In this document: positions 40,425 to 50,514 of the stretch, in pieces
Layout: every line of letters begins with the position of its first letter
Position numbering within the stretch: position 1 is the stretch's first letter
Source of the DNA: Nostoc sp. S4
GTDB lineage: Bacteria; Cyanobacteriota; Cyanobacteriia; Cyanobacteriales; Nostocaceae
NCBI GenBank assembly: GCA_029379225.1
Contig: JAQYWR010000001.1
Coordinates: 1 to 64,000, forward strand
Reading direction: 5' to 3'
DNA length: 64,000 nucleotides
Program-made: the position numbers and the translations under genes
Notes under the pieces: generated by a model
Told to the model about the DNA's origin: nothing
Databases searched by the model: none
The model's input: the letters and a program-made list of their open reading frames with translations, nothing else

Positions 40425-41789
40425 ATGACTCCTGAACAATTTATTGAATTTGCCAGAGTTTTACCAGAACCTTTACTTCTGGTGAGTAGTGAGGGTCAGG
40501 TGTTAGCTACCAATCAACCAGTAGCAGATATGCTGAGATTACGCCGTCAAGAACTGCGAGGAAAAACGCTCTTCGACCTGGTAACTGAGTCTGCCAACGA
40601 TATTATAAAGTACCTCCAAGCTTGTTCTACTAGCAGAGCAATGACTTTAGGTTCTTTAACTTTGCGTACAAATGATGGGCATACATTAATATGCCGCACT
40701 CAAGGAGCAGTTATTCAACCTTGGTCTCCTGAATCTTCAGCTTTAATTCTTCTACGCTTGGAAAATAGAACCGTAGCCAGCAATAATTTCGTCCTTCTAA
40801 ACCAGAAAATCGATGAGTTAGCAAAAGAAGTTCAAAAACGCAAACAGGCGGAGTTAGAACTCCAGAAAGCCAATGAAGAACTAGAAATTCGCGTTGAGGA
40901 ACGTACAACTGCTTTACAAGAAACACTAAGCGAACTACAACTTACCCAAACTCAGCTTATCCAAGCTGAGAAAATGTCTAGTTTAGGTCAGATGGTCGCT
41001 GGTATTGCCCATGAAGTTAATAACCCTGTTAGTTTTATTTATGGCAACCTTCACCACGCCTATAAATACACTCAGGATTTACTGAGATTGTTGGAAATTT
41101 ATCAACAAATTTTTCCAAATCCTCCTTTAGAAATTAAAAAAGAAATAGAAGAGATAGACTTAGATTTTTTGATTCAAGACATAACTAAACTCTTCAATTC
41201 AATGACGGTAGGAGTACACCGCATTCAAGAAATTGTTAAATCATTGCGAAATTTTTCTAGACTTGATGAAGCTGAACTCAAGCAAGTAAATATTCACGAG
41301 GGAATTGATAGTACTTTAATGATTTTGGCTCATCGTCTGCAAGCTAAACATGAATGCCCAGAAATCAAAGTCATTAAAAAATATGGGCAGCTGCCCAATG
41401 TAACTTGCTACCCTAGCAAACTCAATCAAGTTTTTATGAATATCTTGGTAAATGCGATCGATGCGCTGGAAAAGTCGGCACTCAGTGGTCGGTGGTCAAC
41501 AGACAATTCAAAAACAACTGATAATCCTCAAATTCAAATTATAACTGAAGTAATCGATGGAAAGTGGATAATGGTTACTATTACTGATAATGGTTTGGGA
41601 ATCAACCAAGAAGTTCGCTCAAAGCTATTCGACCCATTTTTCACTACTAAACCTGTGGGCAAAGGTACTGGGCTAGGTCTATCTATAAGCTATCAGATTA
41701 TAGTGGAGAAACATGGCGGACAACTTAACTGTTTTTCTACTCCAGAAAAAGGTGCAGAATTTGTAATTAAGATACCTGTTAAGTCATAG
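40425..41789 (+). CDS. PAS-domain sensor histidine kinase
   Basis: A 454-residue soluble kinase: an N-terminal PAS domain (residues about 8-120, [20 protein letters not shown]), a heptad coiled coil ([17 protein letters not shown]), HisKA with His in [16 protein letters not shown], and HATPase with N-box [17 protein letters not shown] and G-box [20 protein letters not shown]. The region between PAS and coiled coil has no transmembrane segment. It is downstream of the MetOD1-like gene, which may feed it a signal. No cognate response regulator is adjacent. Confidence 0.9.
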   Translation: MTPEQFIEFARVLPEPLLLVSSEGQVLATNQPVADMLRLRRQELRGKTLFDLVTESANDIIKYLQACSTSRAMTLGSLTLRTNDGHTLICRTQGAVIQPWSPESSALILLRLENRTVASNNFVLLNQKIDELAKEVQKRKQAELELQKANEELEIRVEERTTALQETLSELQLTQTQLIQAEKMSSLGQMVAGIAHEVNNPVSFIYGNLHHAYKYTQDLLRLLEIYQQIFPNPPLEIKKEIEEIDLDFLIQDITKLFNSMTVGVHRIQEIVKSLRNFSRLDEAELKQVNIHEGIDSTLMILAHRLQAKHECPEIKVIKKYGQLPNVTCYPSKLNQVFMNILVNAIDALEKSALSGRWSTDNSKTTDNPQIQIITEVIDGKWIMVTITDNGLGINQEVRSKLFDPFFTTKPVGKGTGLGLSISYQIIVEKHGGQLNCFSTPEKGAEFVIKIPVKS

Positions 41790-41948
41790 GATTTTGGATT
41801 GGGAATAGTGGTCTGCTAATAAAACTTTGCGTGGTTAAAAATTATCCGTGTCTGTGTGTAAGAGCGTCTTTGTATTAGTTTCAAGCTGGGAATTTTTGGT
41901 TGGTCGATTAATTACGTTGCTAAATCTCAGTTGAGTGAATTTAACTTT

Positions 41949-41981
41949 AAAAACGCCTGCTTGCTAATTAACAAACAGGCG
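41949..41981 (-). terminator. Rho-independent terminator of ndhB
   Basis: On the minus strand, a ten-pair stem CGCCTGTTTG/CAAGCAGGCG (one T-G pair) with an eight-base loop and five following T residues. It lies about 40 bp after the ndhB stop. Confidence 0.85.
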
Positions 41982-42020
41982 CTTCTTTAATAGCACAAAG
42001 TTTTATTGAGATTCAGCAGG

Positions 42021-43625
42021 TCAAATCTTAACATTAGAATCAACTGGGGGTTGAGACTGACTGACTGAATCTGACTTTGGCAAAAGTGGTAGATTTTGTG
42101 CTTGTACAGTGCTATTGACTGTTGCTTGCAAAATAGCAGTATGGGAGATGGAATGGTTAGCCAATGTAAATAGTGGATTTGACAAAATCCCAGCGATGGA
42201 AGTGGCAATTAAAGTGATCGCTAAGCCGACTTGCAAAGGTCTAAATCCAGGCAAATTCCAACGTATTGGAGGATAATTCTGCACTGCTTCAGACATTTCA
42301 TGGGGTTCCTTTACTACCATCATCTTGACTACGCGAATGTAGTAGTAGATGGAGACTACACTGGTAACTAAGCCGAGCAAGACTAGCCCATAAAGACCTG
42401 CTTGCCAACCAGCCCAAAACAAGTAAATTTTGCCAAAAAACCCAGCTAATGGGGGAATACCACCCAAGGAAAGCAGGGAGATACTCAACCCCAGTGTTAG
42501 GAGTGGATCTTTTTGATATAGTCCTGAGTATTCGGCAATCTGGTCGGTTCCTGTTCGCAAGGAGAAGAGAATGATGCAGGTAAAGCCGCACAGGTTCATG
42601 AACAGGTAGACCAGCAAATAAAATATCATACTGGCGTACCCTGCCTGTGTGCCAGCAATTAAGCCAATCATCACAAACCCAGCTTGGGCAATGGATGAAT
42701 AAGCTAGCATCCGTTTCATACTAGTTTGGGCTAGGGCGACTACGTTACCCAAGATCATACTCAAAACGGCCAGAGCAGTGAAAACAAACTTCCACTCGTC
42801 AGCAACAAGCGGGAAGGCTGTTGTCAGCAAGCGGATAGCTAGAGCAAAGCCAGCTGCTTTGGAACCCACAGATAAAAAGGCGATTACCGGGGTGGGAGCG
42901 CCTTCGTAAACGTCTGGTGTCCACTGGTGGAAGGGTGCGGCAGAGATTTTAAAGCCGATACCAGCGATCGCGAAAACTAGGGCAATCACTAAACCTAAAG
43001 ATTGACCAACATTAGCTGTGGCAATACCATCGGCGATCGCACTTAGTTGTGTTTGTCCACCTGATAATCCATACAGCAATGATACACCGTACAAAAATAC
43101 TGCTGTACTCGAAGCTCCAATTAACAGGTATTTCAGCGCCGCTTCGTTAGAGCGGGGGTCACGCTTAGTATAACCTGTTAACAAGTAGGAGGAGATACTC
43201 AGGGTTTCTAGGGAGATAAAAATCATTACTAACTCGCTAGCCCCGGATAAAAACATTCCTCCAAGGGTAGCAGTCAGCAAAATAGCGATGAATTCTGCTA
43301 AAGCGGTGCCACTCTGCTCGATGTAACGAATTGACATCAATATAGTAAAAGCGGCAGACAACGCTATAATACCGCGAAAGACGATACTGAGGTTGTCACT
43401 GTTAAAGCCACCGCTAAAAGACATGGGATTGAGAGCATCCCATTGAAAATACAGGGCGACAATCGAAGCCAGTAAACCTGCGATCGCTAGATATCCAATC
43501 GAGCGCGAGGATGTACGCCCCAAAATCAAATCAACTATCAAAACCCCCAAGAGGGTGAGAATCACAATTCCCTCTGGCAAAATTGTTCCAGCATTTAACT
43601 GGGATGCAAGATTAGCAAAATCCAT
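42021..43625 (-). CDS. ndhB: NAD(P)H-quinone oxidoreductase subunit 2 (NDH-1)
   Basis: A 534-residue antiporter-like membrane subunit of the NDH-1 complex in the thylakoid/plasma membrane, working in respiration, cyclic electron flow and CO2 uptake. About 14 hydrophobic helices are readable. The proton-channel region is marked by the [13 protein letters not shown] and [15 protein letters not shown] segments (key Glu and Lys), and [20 protein letters not shown] is diagnostic of NdhB/NuoN. Length is slightly above the usual 510-525 owing to a polar C-terminal tail. It is a single-gene unit with its own terminator, as is common for cyanobacterial ndhB. Confidence 0.95.
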   Translation of the reverse strand: MDFANLASQLNAGTILPEGIVILTLLGVLIVDLILGRTSSRSIGYLAIAGLLASIVALYFQWDALNPMSFSGGFNSDNLSIVFRGIIALSAAFTILMSIRYIEQSGTALAEFIAILLTATLGGMFLSGASELVMIFISLETLSISSYLLTGYTKRDPRSNEAALKYLLIGASSTAVFLYGVSLLYGLSGGQTQLSAIADGIATANVGQSLGLVIALVFAIAGIGFKISAAPFHQWTPDVYEGAPTPVIAFLSVGSKAAGFALAIRLLTTAFPLVADEWKFVFTALAVLSMILGNVVALAQTSMKRMLAYSSIAQAGFVMIGLIAGTQAGYASMIFYLLVYLFMNLCGFTCIILFSLRTGTDQIAEYSGLYQKDPLLTLGLSISLLSLGGIPPLAGFFGKIYLFWAGWQAGLYGLVLLGLVTSVVSIYYYIRVVKMMVVKEPHEMSEAVQNYPPIRWNLPGFRPLQVGLAITLIATSIAGILSNPLFTLANHSISHTAILQATVNSTVQAQNLPLLPKSDSVSQSQPPVDSNVKI

Positions 43626-43674
43626 GAGATGTATAGGTTTTGGCGATTAGACATTAAGGCTAACTCTGTTCACT

Positions 43675-44145
43675 CTAGCAAGTTTTCAACTCGCGAACTA
43701 ATTCCTTCAACAACAATTTCACTGCTTTGGCTGATATTCGCGATCGGACTAACTTAATCGGCTTGCCAGATGCTTTCTGGGCATCTAATAATTCACCCAA
43801 GTGTTTAGCTATCTTGTTTTTTGGACGCGACTTTCTCGGCTCAATGCGGCTAAAAACCCACTACCATATACTTTGACGGCAGAAGGCTGAACCACTGACT
43901 ACTTTTGACCGAAAAATATCGCCCGATGCTTCCATCGATGGAGCCAAACCCAATGCTTTTTGAAAGCGTCTTAATCAAAGGTGGCATTTGGCTCCTTTGC
44001 CGCATCTTCGTCCTTTACGGATTTTAACTTCTGGTTGACCATCTGCGCCTAAGTAGTCTTGTAGTGGGTAGATATGAGAAATGATTGCTGCTTTTGGTGG
44101 AGATGACGAAATTCCATTTGGATGCACTGGAATTATTTCGGGCAT
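43675..44145 (-). pseudogene. Frame-broken remnant of a basic protein gene
   Basis: On the minus strand an ATG at 44145 opens 56 codons (MPEIIPVHPNGISSSPP ... KIRKGRRCGKGAKCHL) to a TGA at 43975. Further on, a frame without a start runs through RKSRPKNKIAKHLGELLDAQ, then KASGKPIKLVRSRIS and ends LLLKELVREL before a stop at 43675-43677. Between them all three frames hold stops. The two ends have protein-like composition, which suggests one gene with several lesions. I do not recognise the family, and the 56-codon part could be an independent small gene. Confidence 0.35.
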
Positions 44146-44255
44146 TTAGGATGATACTGGAGTGCATCTTAAAGCTTATTTGATTAGATACGCGATTATC
44201 CCTGATACCAAAGTACTATGCAAGAGAGATGCTTGTTAGCAACTCACGGACGATT

Positions 44256-44609
44256 CTATTCAACAACTCTCAATAAATAGTTAATTATCATAGAAACAAT
44301 TGCTAGCACAATTGAACCAAAGAAAGCAGGTAAAAAGCCCTGAATTTCAAAACCATAACCAGGAGTTAAGGCACTTGCAAGCCAAAGGGTTAAAGCATTA
44401 ATTACCAATGTAAATAAACCAAAGGTGAGCAAGGTAATTGGAAAAGTTAAAATCCGCAAAATTGGTCTAATAAATGCATTAACTAAACCAATAACAAGAG
44501 CAGCCACCAAGGCTACCAGAAAATTCTTGATAAAGAATCCCGGAACGATTTTAGCAGTAATCAATAACGCCACCGCAGTACCGAGCCAAGTTAATAAAAA
44601 GTGTTGCAT
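44256..44609 (-). CDS. Phage-holin-family four-helix membrane protein
   Basis: A 117-residue protein with four closely spaced transmembrane segments. The pattern ALVIGLVNAFIRPILRILTF and TFGLFTLVINALTLWLAS matches the mycobacterial-phage-holin/YvlD-like family, widespread in bacterial chromosomes outside phages. In that setting it is usually a small envelope protein of unknown role rather than a lysis protein; no endolysin or phage genes are near. Start ATG at 44609 gives the standard length. Confidence 0.8.
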   Translation of the reverse strand: MQHFLLTWLGTAVALLITAKIVPGFFIKNFLVALVAALVIGLVNAFIRPILRILTFPITLLTFGLFTLVINALTLWLASALTPGYGFEIQGFLPAFFGSIVLAIVSMIINYLLRVVE

Positions 44610-44986
44610 AAGCTTTTTTAGAAGAATTAACCCTAAATTTAATTAATTTCACTTTTGTCTGTTGTGATTTGTAGCACCATTAGGTGTCGTTGTAATTGAC
44701 TCCTAAAGTAATCGTCTTCTTTTGACAGCGTAAAAGCAATCTAATACCATTTTGGATTGTCAAACAAGTAATGATAATCACTTTTGGCAATCTATCTGCT
44801 GGCATAGAGAAATACTTATAATCCTAGTATCTTTATCGTATTGCAGGATGTACCTCAGTCAACTAACCAGTAGTGATGCGAAAAGCATACAGCTTTAGTC
44901 CACAATTTCATTCAAAGACAAGGGAGACAAGCAAGAATTTTCTCGCTTATCTCCCCAACAGCCAGATATTTGATTTTTTGAATTCT
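44610..44986. other. Intergenic, no gene seen
   Basis: Between two minus-strand genes. No open frame, repeat or clear terminator was recognised. Confidence 0.5.
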
Positions 44987-46036
44987 CTAACGCCGCAAAA
45001 TAATTTCCCAGGTAGCCCCGCCAACTACGCCGTCAGCTTCTAAACCATAGCGCTTTTGTACAGCTTTCACAGCTTCCTCAGTTGTTGGGCCAAAGTCTCC
45101 ATCTACATCGCCTTTTAAATAACCAAGCTTTTTCAGTTGTTGTTGCAACTTGACAACTTCCGAACCACGTAACCCAGGACGCAAAATTGGCAATCCTTCT
45201 GAAGTGTATTGAATACCAGGGGTTCGCTGAGTGCTAGTATTTGACTGAGTTCGAGTAGTTTGTCCAGTACGCGTGGTTGACTGACTTCGAGTATTTGATG
45301 TAGTACGATTCGGTGTTTTCTGAGCTTGTCTTGGGGTGGCAGGTCTTGGTTCCGGGCTGGTAGCAGCTTGGGTTACAGCTTTCTTTGGTGGCTTAGGACT
45401 GGTATTAGCTTGGGTTACAGGTTTTTTTGGAGGGTTGGGCTTGGTAGGAACTTGGGTTACACCTTGTCTTGGTGGATTGGAGGTGGGATTTGCAACCTTG
45501 GTGACATTGCTCGTTTGAGTGGGAACGGGAAAATTTGTGGCTGAGTTAAATACTTGCCCAGATGAAGGAACTGTTGATGCTACCGATTCCTTAGGGAAAA
45601 GTCGTTGCCAAGTGGTGGCATCAACAATGCCATCCGGATTTAAGCCGGCTGCTTGTTTAAATCGGGAAACAGCACTAGCTGTATTTTCACTATATATACC
45701 GTCTACTACACCAGAGTAATAACCCAAAAGTTTCAGAGCTGCCTGGAGTTCAGATACACGTTCGCCTTGGCTACCGACTTTCAAGGTAGGACGGTTGATA
45801 TTATCTCCAGGATTTATTTGGGCTATTTTTTGTGGGGCTGCAATTGATACTAAAGCAGAGGAGGTAATCAACACAGGTGTAGTGGAGAGGAGTATTTTAA
45901 TCGTTGATAAAACCTTAGATCTCTTAGTCCACCAACCCTTTTGCCGTTTTTCCATTCTACAGCGATTTCCAGTTTGATGTAGTAATTTTAAGTAACTCAA
46001 AATACTTGCTCTCAGGCTGTGTTGCATGGAATTCAC
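44987..46036 (-). CDS. Secreted protein with two peptidoglycan-binding domains
   Basis: A 349-residue protein with two PG_binding_1 modules joined by a Pro/Thr/Gln-rich linker. Module 1 (residues about 85-150) reads LKVGSQGERVSELQAALKLL and ends GIVDATTWQRLF; module 2 (about 285-349) reads RPGLRGSEVVKLQQQLKKLG and ends GVVGGATWEIIL. The linker carries a repeated PxPPKKxVTQA unit. A hydrophobic stretch near residues 46-66 looks like a signal anchor. The first 27 residues may not be translated, since the Met starting MEKRQKGWW is an alternative start. No catalytic domain is present, so it should anchor to or organise the cell wall. Confidence 0.85.
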   Translation of the reverse strand: MNSMQHSLRASILSYLKLLHQTGNRCRMEKRQKGWWTKRSKVLSTIKILLSTTPVLITSSALVSIAAPQKIAQINPGDNINRPTLKVGSQGERVSELQAALKLLGYYSGVVDGIYSENTASAVSRFKQAAGLNPDGIVDATTWQRLFPKESVASTVPSSGQVFNSATNFPVPTQTSNVTKVANPTSNPPRQGVTQVPTKPNPPKKPVTQANTSPKPPKKAVTQAATSPEPRPATPRQAQKTPNRTTSNTRSQSTTRTGQTTRTQSNTSTQRTPGIQYTSEGLPILRPGLRGSEVVKLQQQLKKLGYLKGDVDGDFGPTTEEAVKAVQKRYGLEADGVVGGATWEIILRR

Positions 46037-46119
46037 TCCCAGAATATTCTCATGCTAATAGTACAGCCGCTTGGTCTAAAAAACAGCTGCTACCAAAAAG
46101 CGATCGCCCATCATCTACC

Positions 46120-47391
46120 CTATGCGATCGCCTCATTTATTGCTGCTTCTTGACCAACTAAAGACAGGTAAGGTTGTTTTAAATACTTACAAGCGGCGGC
46201 GATCGCGTCTTGGCCATCCACAGCCGCAATCAGTTCTTGGAACTTGGTGTCAAAATCAATTCCCAAGCCCAAAATTTCATACCAGCCGTATATCTGAGCA
46301 ATTTGCCCGTTCGTTTGTTTACCCAAAGCATACTGCCCCAGGATTTTGTTTTTAGCAGCTTGCAGGGCGGGTGGGGATACTTCGGTGGTAGACAATAAAT
46401 CGACTTCTGTACGCAGTCCTTCTAAGGCTATGCTGGTATTCTCTGGTGCTGTACCCATGTAAACTACAAACGATGCTGGGTATAGCCTGGTAGAGTAAAA
46501 AGCAGATACCTCGTAAGCTAAACCTCGTTTTTCCCGCAATTCAACAAACAAGCGACTAGAAAGCCCATTTCCCAAGTAGGTACACAGCAACTTCAGTGGA
46601 GCGTAGTCAGAAGAACTCACCGATGTTCCCAAATAACCGAGCATCACGATTGATTGTTGCGTCTGTTGTGGCTTTAGCCTGATCTGCGGTTCCACCTTAA
46701 TTTCAGGTAAATTGAGTGCTGGTGGTGCTGATGTTTTTACTTGCCAATCACCAAAAACTTCTGTCACCAAAGCGACTGCATCCGTGGGTGTGACTCGGCC
46801 AGCAATACTAATTACTAGATTATCTGGACGGAAATAAGTTTGATGATACTGCACCAAGTCCGCACGAGTTAAGCGGCTCGTGGTTGTTTCATCTCCTAAT
46901 ACAGACATTGCATAGGGATGATTTTGGTACATTACCTGCCGCATTTGTTCAAAGGCGACAGTGAAGGGTTGCTCTTTTTGGGAACGAATATCTTGTAGCG
47001 CTAAACGCCGTTCTAGTTCGACTTGGACTTCGGGAAAAGTAGGCGATCGCAAAATCTGCCCTGCCAATGTTAAAATTTCGGCAAAATCGGATGTTACCGT
47101 CTTGAAAGAGAGTAAAAAATAATCAGTAGCCGCATCTGCACTCAAACTCGCCCCCACAGACTCGACTTTTTCGGCAATTTCCAAGCTAGAAAGTCCATCG
47201 CATCCCTTTGTCATCACCGCTGATAGCAAATGTGCCAACCCTGCTTGTTCTTGGTTCTCATGACAACTGCCCGCACGTACAAAAATTCGGGCTGCAATAA
47301 TATCAGCGGCAGGATTTTCTGCTACTAGTACGACAATGCCATTATTTAAGACGGTGCGATGGATAGGCGATTTTTGCAGCAAGGTTGTCAT
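46120..47391 (-). CDS. M16-family peptidase-like subunit, catalytically inactive
   Basis: A 423-residue M16B-type protein. At the place of the zinc motif HxxEH it has H54-LLSA, so the catalytic Glu and second His are gone, and it should not cleave peptides itself. The R/Y-pair region of inactive partners is visible in ELREKRGLAYEVSAFYS (C-terminal half). Active/inactive M16 pairs form heterodimers in which the inactive chain helps bind substrate. The active partner is the gene just upstream (125 bp), on the same strand. Confidence 0.88.
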   Translation of the reverse strand: MTTLLQKSPIHRTVLNNGIVVLVAENPAADIIAARIFVRAGSCHENQEQAGLAHLLSAVMTKGCDGLSSLEIAEKVESVGASLSADAATDYFLLSFKTVTSDFAEILTLAGQILRSPTFPEVQVELERRLALQDIRSQKEQPFTVAFEQMRQVMYQNHPYAMSVLGDETTTSRLTRADLVQYHQTYFRPDNLVISIAGRVTPTDAVALVTEVFGDWQVKTSAPPALNLPEIKVEPQIRLKPQQTQQSIVMLGYLGTSVSSSDYAPLKLLCTYLGNGLSSRLFVELREKRGLAYEVSAFYSTRLYPASFVVYMGTAPENTSIALEGLRTEVDLLSTTEVSPPALQAAKNKILGQYALGKQTNGQIAQIYGWYEILGLGIDFDTKFQELIAAVDGQDAIAAACKYLKQPYLSLVGQEAAINEAIA

Positions 47392-47408
47392 TTGTTATTT
47401 GTCCTTTG

Positions 47409-47430
47409 TCATTAGTCATTAGTCATTAGT
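47409..47430. repeat. Heptamer tandem repeat
   Basis: Three copies of tcattag between the two M16 genes, an STRR-like spacer. Confidence 0.7.
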
Positions 47431-47515
47431 GTTATCTCTACCCCTGCTCAACAACAGCCTCCCATCTCCCCATACTTCGGCTCCGCTCAGTACAAGTCTC
47501 CCCATCTCCCGATGC

Positions 47516-48781
47516 CTAACTCGGTTTAAGTACAGTAACGGCATAATTTTGCGGCGAGAGATACTGCTTAGCTAATTTTTGCAGTTGAGGGGCATCAAAA
47601 GACTGAATTCCCTGGGGATACATTAGAGCTAATTCGGCTTGGGCAATGGTGTTGTAGTATCCATAAAGTCCTGTGAGTTGATTCGGGGTTTCAGTAGAAA
47701 AGGCATACTCGTTACATAGTAGCCTGCGCGACCGGGCTAATTCCTGTTCGCTAATTTCCTGAGTCTGTAACTTATCTAAACAATCGCAAATCAAAAACTC
47801 AACTTCTTTTAGATTTTCTGGTTCTAACCAGGCAGTAATTGTAAATAAACTCGATTCTCGTTGCAGAGAAAAATTACTACAAATTCCCTGTACCAATTGC
47901 AAATCTTCCCGCAAATCGCGTACTAAACGCGAAGTCCGCCCTTCTGCTAATAACACTGATAATAAATCTAAACCATAGGCAGTGTGGATTTCTTCTACTC
48001 CTGGTACGAGCCACGCCATTAACAATCGCGCTTGCTCTATGCGTGGTAAATATAGTTCTTGACGACGAATTTCTGTTATTATTGGCTGTGCTACTTTTTC
48101 AAACTGGGGACAATCAGAAGGTTCGGCAAAATCAGTAAATGAACGATTTACTAATTCCCAAGCTGACTGCACAGGTATGCCCCCAGCAATTACCACCGTC
48201 ATGTTTTCTGGCTGGTAGTGGGCACGGTGAAAACACCGCATAGCTTCTGGTGACTGCTGCATAAGTTCTTGCTCAGTACCCAGCACCGAACGTCCATAAG
48301 GGTGACGCCCATAGATGCTTTTAATCAAAGCTTGGAATCCTATCCAGTCGGAATCATCATTGCACGAACGGATTTCCTCTAGTACTACGTCCCGTTCGCG
48401 GCTAAATTCATCTTCTGGAATTGCTGCATTCAGCAGCAGTTCTCCCAAGTACGGCAGAGTATCTTCTAGGTAAGGTGCAGCTGTGGTCAGTGAATAATGA
48501 GCATAATCATAGCTTGTTGCCGCATTACTTACACCACCCCGGTTTTCAACGTTGTAGTCGAACATTCCAGGTGGTAGTGTTGCTGTACCTTTAAAAATCA
48601 TGTGTTCTAAAAAGTGCGCCATCCCGAACCAGGGTTCTGGCTCTAGGGTTGTTCCAGCACGCACCCAAATATCCGCCACAACTACAGGGGTAGTGGGAAT
48701 TTCTTGATGAATTAACGTTAAACCACTGTCTAGTCGGAAGACCGAGCCTGGAAACACTGTTTTAGTTAGTTGTTGTAACAA
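47516..48781 (-). CDS. M16-family zinc peptidase, active subunit
   Basis: A 421-residue pitrilysin-type metalloprotease. The inverted zinc motif H56-FLE59-H60 (MAHFLEHMIFKGT) is intact, and the third ligand lies in RERDVVLEEIRSC about 75 residues on. No signal peptide is evident; cyanobacterial members are periplasmic or cytoplasmic and degrade small peptides or processed leaders. It is followed on the same strand by a paralogue lacking the zinc ligands, giving the classical heterodimer operon. Length is normal for the half-size (M16B) class. Confidence 0.92.
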   Translation of the reverse strand: MLQQLTKTVFPGSVFRLDSGLTLIHQEIPTTPVVVADIWVRAGTTLEPEPWFGMAHFLEHMIFKGTATLPPGMFDYNVENRGGVSNAATSYDYAHYSLTTAAPYLEDTLPYLGELLLNAAIPEDEFSRERDVVLEEIRSCNDDSDWIGFQALIKSIYGRHPYGRSVLGTEQELMQQSPEAMRCFHRAHYQPENMTVVIAGGIPVQSAWELVNRSFTDFAEPSDCPQFEKVAQPIITEIRRQELYLPRIEQARLLMAWLVPGVEEIHTAYGLDLLSVLLAEGRTSRLVRDLREDLQLVQGICSNFSLQRESSLFTITAWLEPENLKEVEFLICDCLDKLQTQEISEQELARSRRLLCNEYAFSTETPNQLTGLYGYYNTIAQAELALMYPQGIQSFDAPQLQKLAKQYLSPQNYAVTVLKPS

Positions 48782-49277
48782 TTTTTTGTAGCTTTAACCA
48801 CAATTTCATGCAATTGTGTGATTTTAACTCCGAACGTTACCTAAATTAGAATCATGTTATACAGATTTAGTTTTTATTAGCAGGTATCGCTAAATTGATT
48901 TAGACAAAAAGTTTTGTAAGTAAGAAAATAATCAGGGTTTGTACAATATCTATGGGACTGACAAGAGAAAGCGAGCGCAGCTCGTCTACAACCTTATTAC
49001 ATAAAAAACTGTATCTTAAGATACTATTTTTTAAGATTGCAGAACTTATCAGTCTAGTGAAATTTACACCAAACTTGTTTGCGATCGCACTTTAGCTTCC
49101 GGTTAAAACTAAATGCTAAGGTGTTATTTGCATCAATAACTATATAACAGTCCAAAATTATTAGTAAAAAACTATAAATAACTAATGACTAATGACAGCC
49201 TTAATGTAAAATTTCACAATTTCATTTACGATTGCTGTAGTTTTTATTTATCTATAAAAATTGAAGAGGATTATCAA
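48782..49277. other. Intergenic, no gene seen
   Basis: AT-rich, holding the M16 operon promoter at its left end and short spacer motifs (ataactaatgactaatgaca). No open frame or RNA gene was recognised. Confidence 0.5.
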
Positions 49278-50291
49278 TTAAGAATATGGATTGATGCACT
49301 TAAGACCATCGCAGCCAAAGCCTTGAGTCATCATTGCAGATAGCTGTTGAGAAACTTGACTATCGACGTTGAATTCTTGCATAATTTGGTCATAGGGTTG
49401 TCCTTGGGCTATCTGCTTTACGATTTGCTCAAACTCTATCCAAGTCAAATCACTTTCAACAAATGCTTTCGCAAGGGTAATTACGAATTCCTCATAATCA
49501 TTATCTTCCAGTTTTGTCATCATCCGGTGTTCAATGTGAAGCGAATCATCAAAACAGTAATACCAGGATTTCGCTTGCTGGTTAACTACTCTTCGGAAAA
49601 ACTCCTGCTGTTTAGAGCGACTAACAGCACGATCTGCTTCACTACATACTATTAAAATAGGCGCACAAACACAGCTTTGAGCTTTTTCTAAAACCTCCTC
49701 TCTCAATTTAATAAATATCCGTAATGCCTTAAGACAAAAACCTTTATAACCAAAATTGCCAGGTGCATTTTTGTTAAACCATTCAAAATAAATTGGTAGG
49801 ATCTCAATTAGTCGATCGAATAGTGAGTAGCGACTACCCAAAAAAGGCGCGAACAATAAAGCGCGGTCAATCAGCTGGGGATGCTCTAAAGCTAACCAAG
49901 TAGCTAAAGTTCCACCTGTTGAGAATCCACCAATTACAACTTTTTGACCTAGCGTTTTTGCAATCTGCAACCATTCAATCAGAAATTGTTGATATATCTG
50001 AATATCTGTTGGTAGTGGTGGAGGATTTTGACGGCTCCAGTTACCTGAGAGTCCATGACCAGGTTGTAAAGGAATCAAAACGTTATATCCTTTGTTAAAG
50101 AAGGCTTTACCGAGTGGCTCAAACTGGTAAGGGCCTGCTGTAAAACCATGCAAAAATAAAAAAACTTTTGATGTGAAGTCAGGGTGAATCAAAAATTTGG
50201 AACGACAGGCTTCATTCTTCAGACCCAGTGTAGATTCTAATTCGTGAACTTGCTCTAGAATTTCTAGTGTTTTTTGAATGCCAATTTTCAT
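49278..50291 (-). CDS. Alpha/beta hydrolase
   Basis: A 337-residue soluble hydrolase. The oxyanion segment FLFLHGFTAGPYQFEPLG is followed by the nucleophile elbow G-F-S124-T-G-G, an Asp in CSEADRAVS and the catalytic His in DDSLHIEHRM. The N-terminal 40 residues and the C-terminal 60 (ending in VSQQLSAMMTQGFGCDG) are accessory. Resembles monoglyceride-lipase/carboxylesterase-type serine hydrolases, and the substrate cannot be told. A single gene facing the DGxRPI repeat gene across a 223-bp divergent spacer. Confidence 0.85.
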   Translation of the reverse strand: MKIGIQKTLEILEQVHELESTLGLKNEACRSKFLIHPDFTSKVFLFLHGFTAGPYQFEPLGKAFFNKGYNVLIPLQPGHGLSGNWSRQNPPPLPTDIQIYQQFLIEWLQIAKTLGQKVVIGGFSTGGTLATWLALEHPQLIDRALLFAPFLGSRYSLFDRLIEILPIYFEWFNKNAPGNFGYKGFCLKALRIFIKLREEVLEKAQSCVCAPILIVCSEADRAVSRSKQQEFFRRVVNQQAKSWYYCFDDSLHIEHRMMTKLEDNDYEEFVITLAKAFVESDLTWIEFEQIVKQIAQGQPYDQIMQEFNVDSQVSQQLSAMMTQGFGCDGLKCINPYS

Positions 50292-50514
50292 TTATTACAA
50301 AACCCCTTCAAAGATGATAAATCCCTCTCAAGTCAGAGATACATTCTATGCTGTGGTAGAGGATTTTTTGATTATACTTCAGTATTATCTGAATTCGATT
50401 GTCAAAAAAATCATAATTTTTCTGCTGTTGAGACAATCTCCAATCCATTTGGGTAAGAGATAAATTTTCAGGTCGTTTTGTTAGCAAAATAGTTTTAGAA
50501 GCAAAAAGGAAAAT

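Noticed and set aside
44256..44609. Prophage signal from the holin-family gene
   Set aside because: No other phage genes within the window; this family is a common chromosomal membrane protein.
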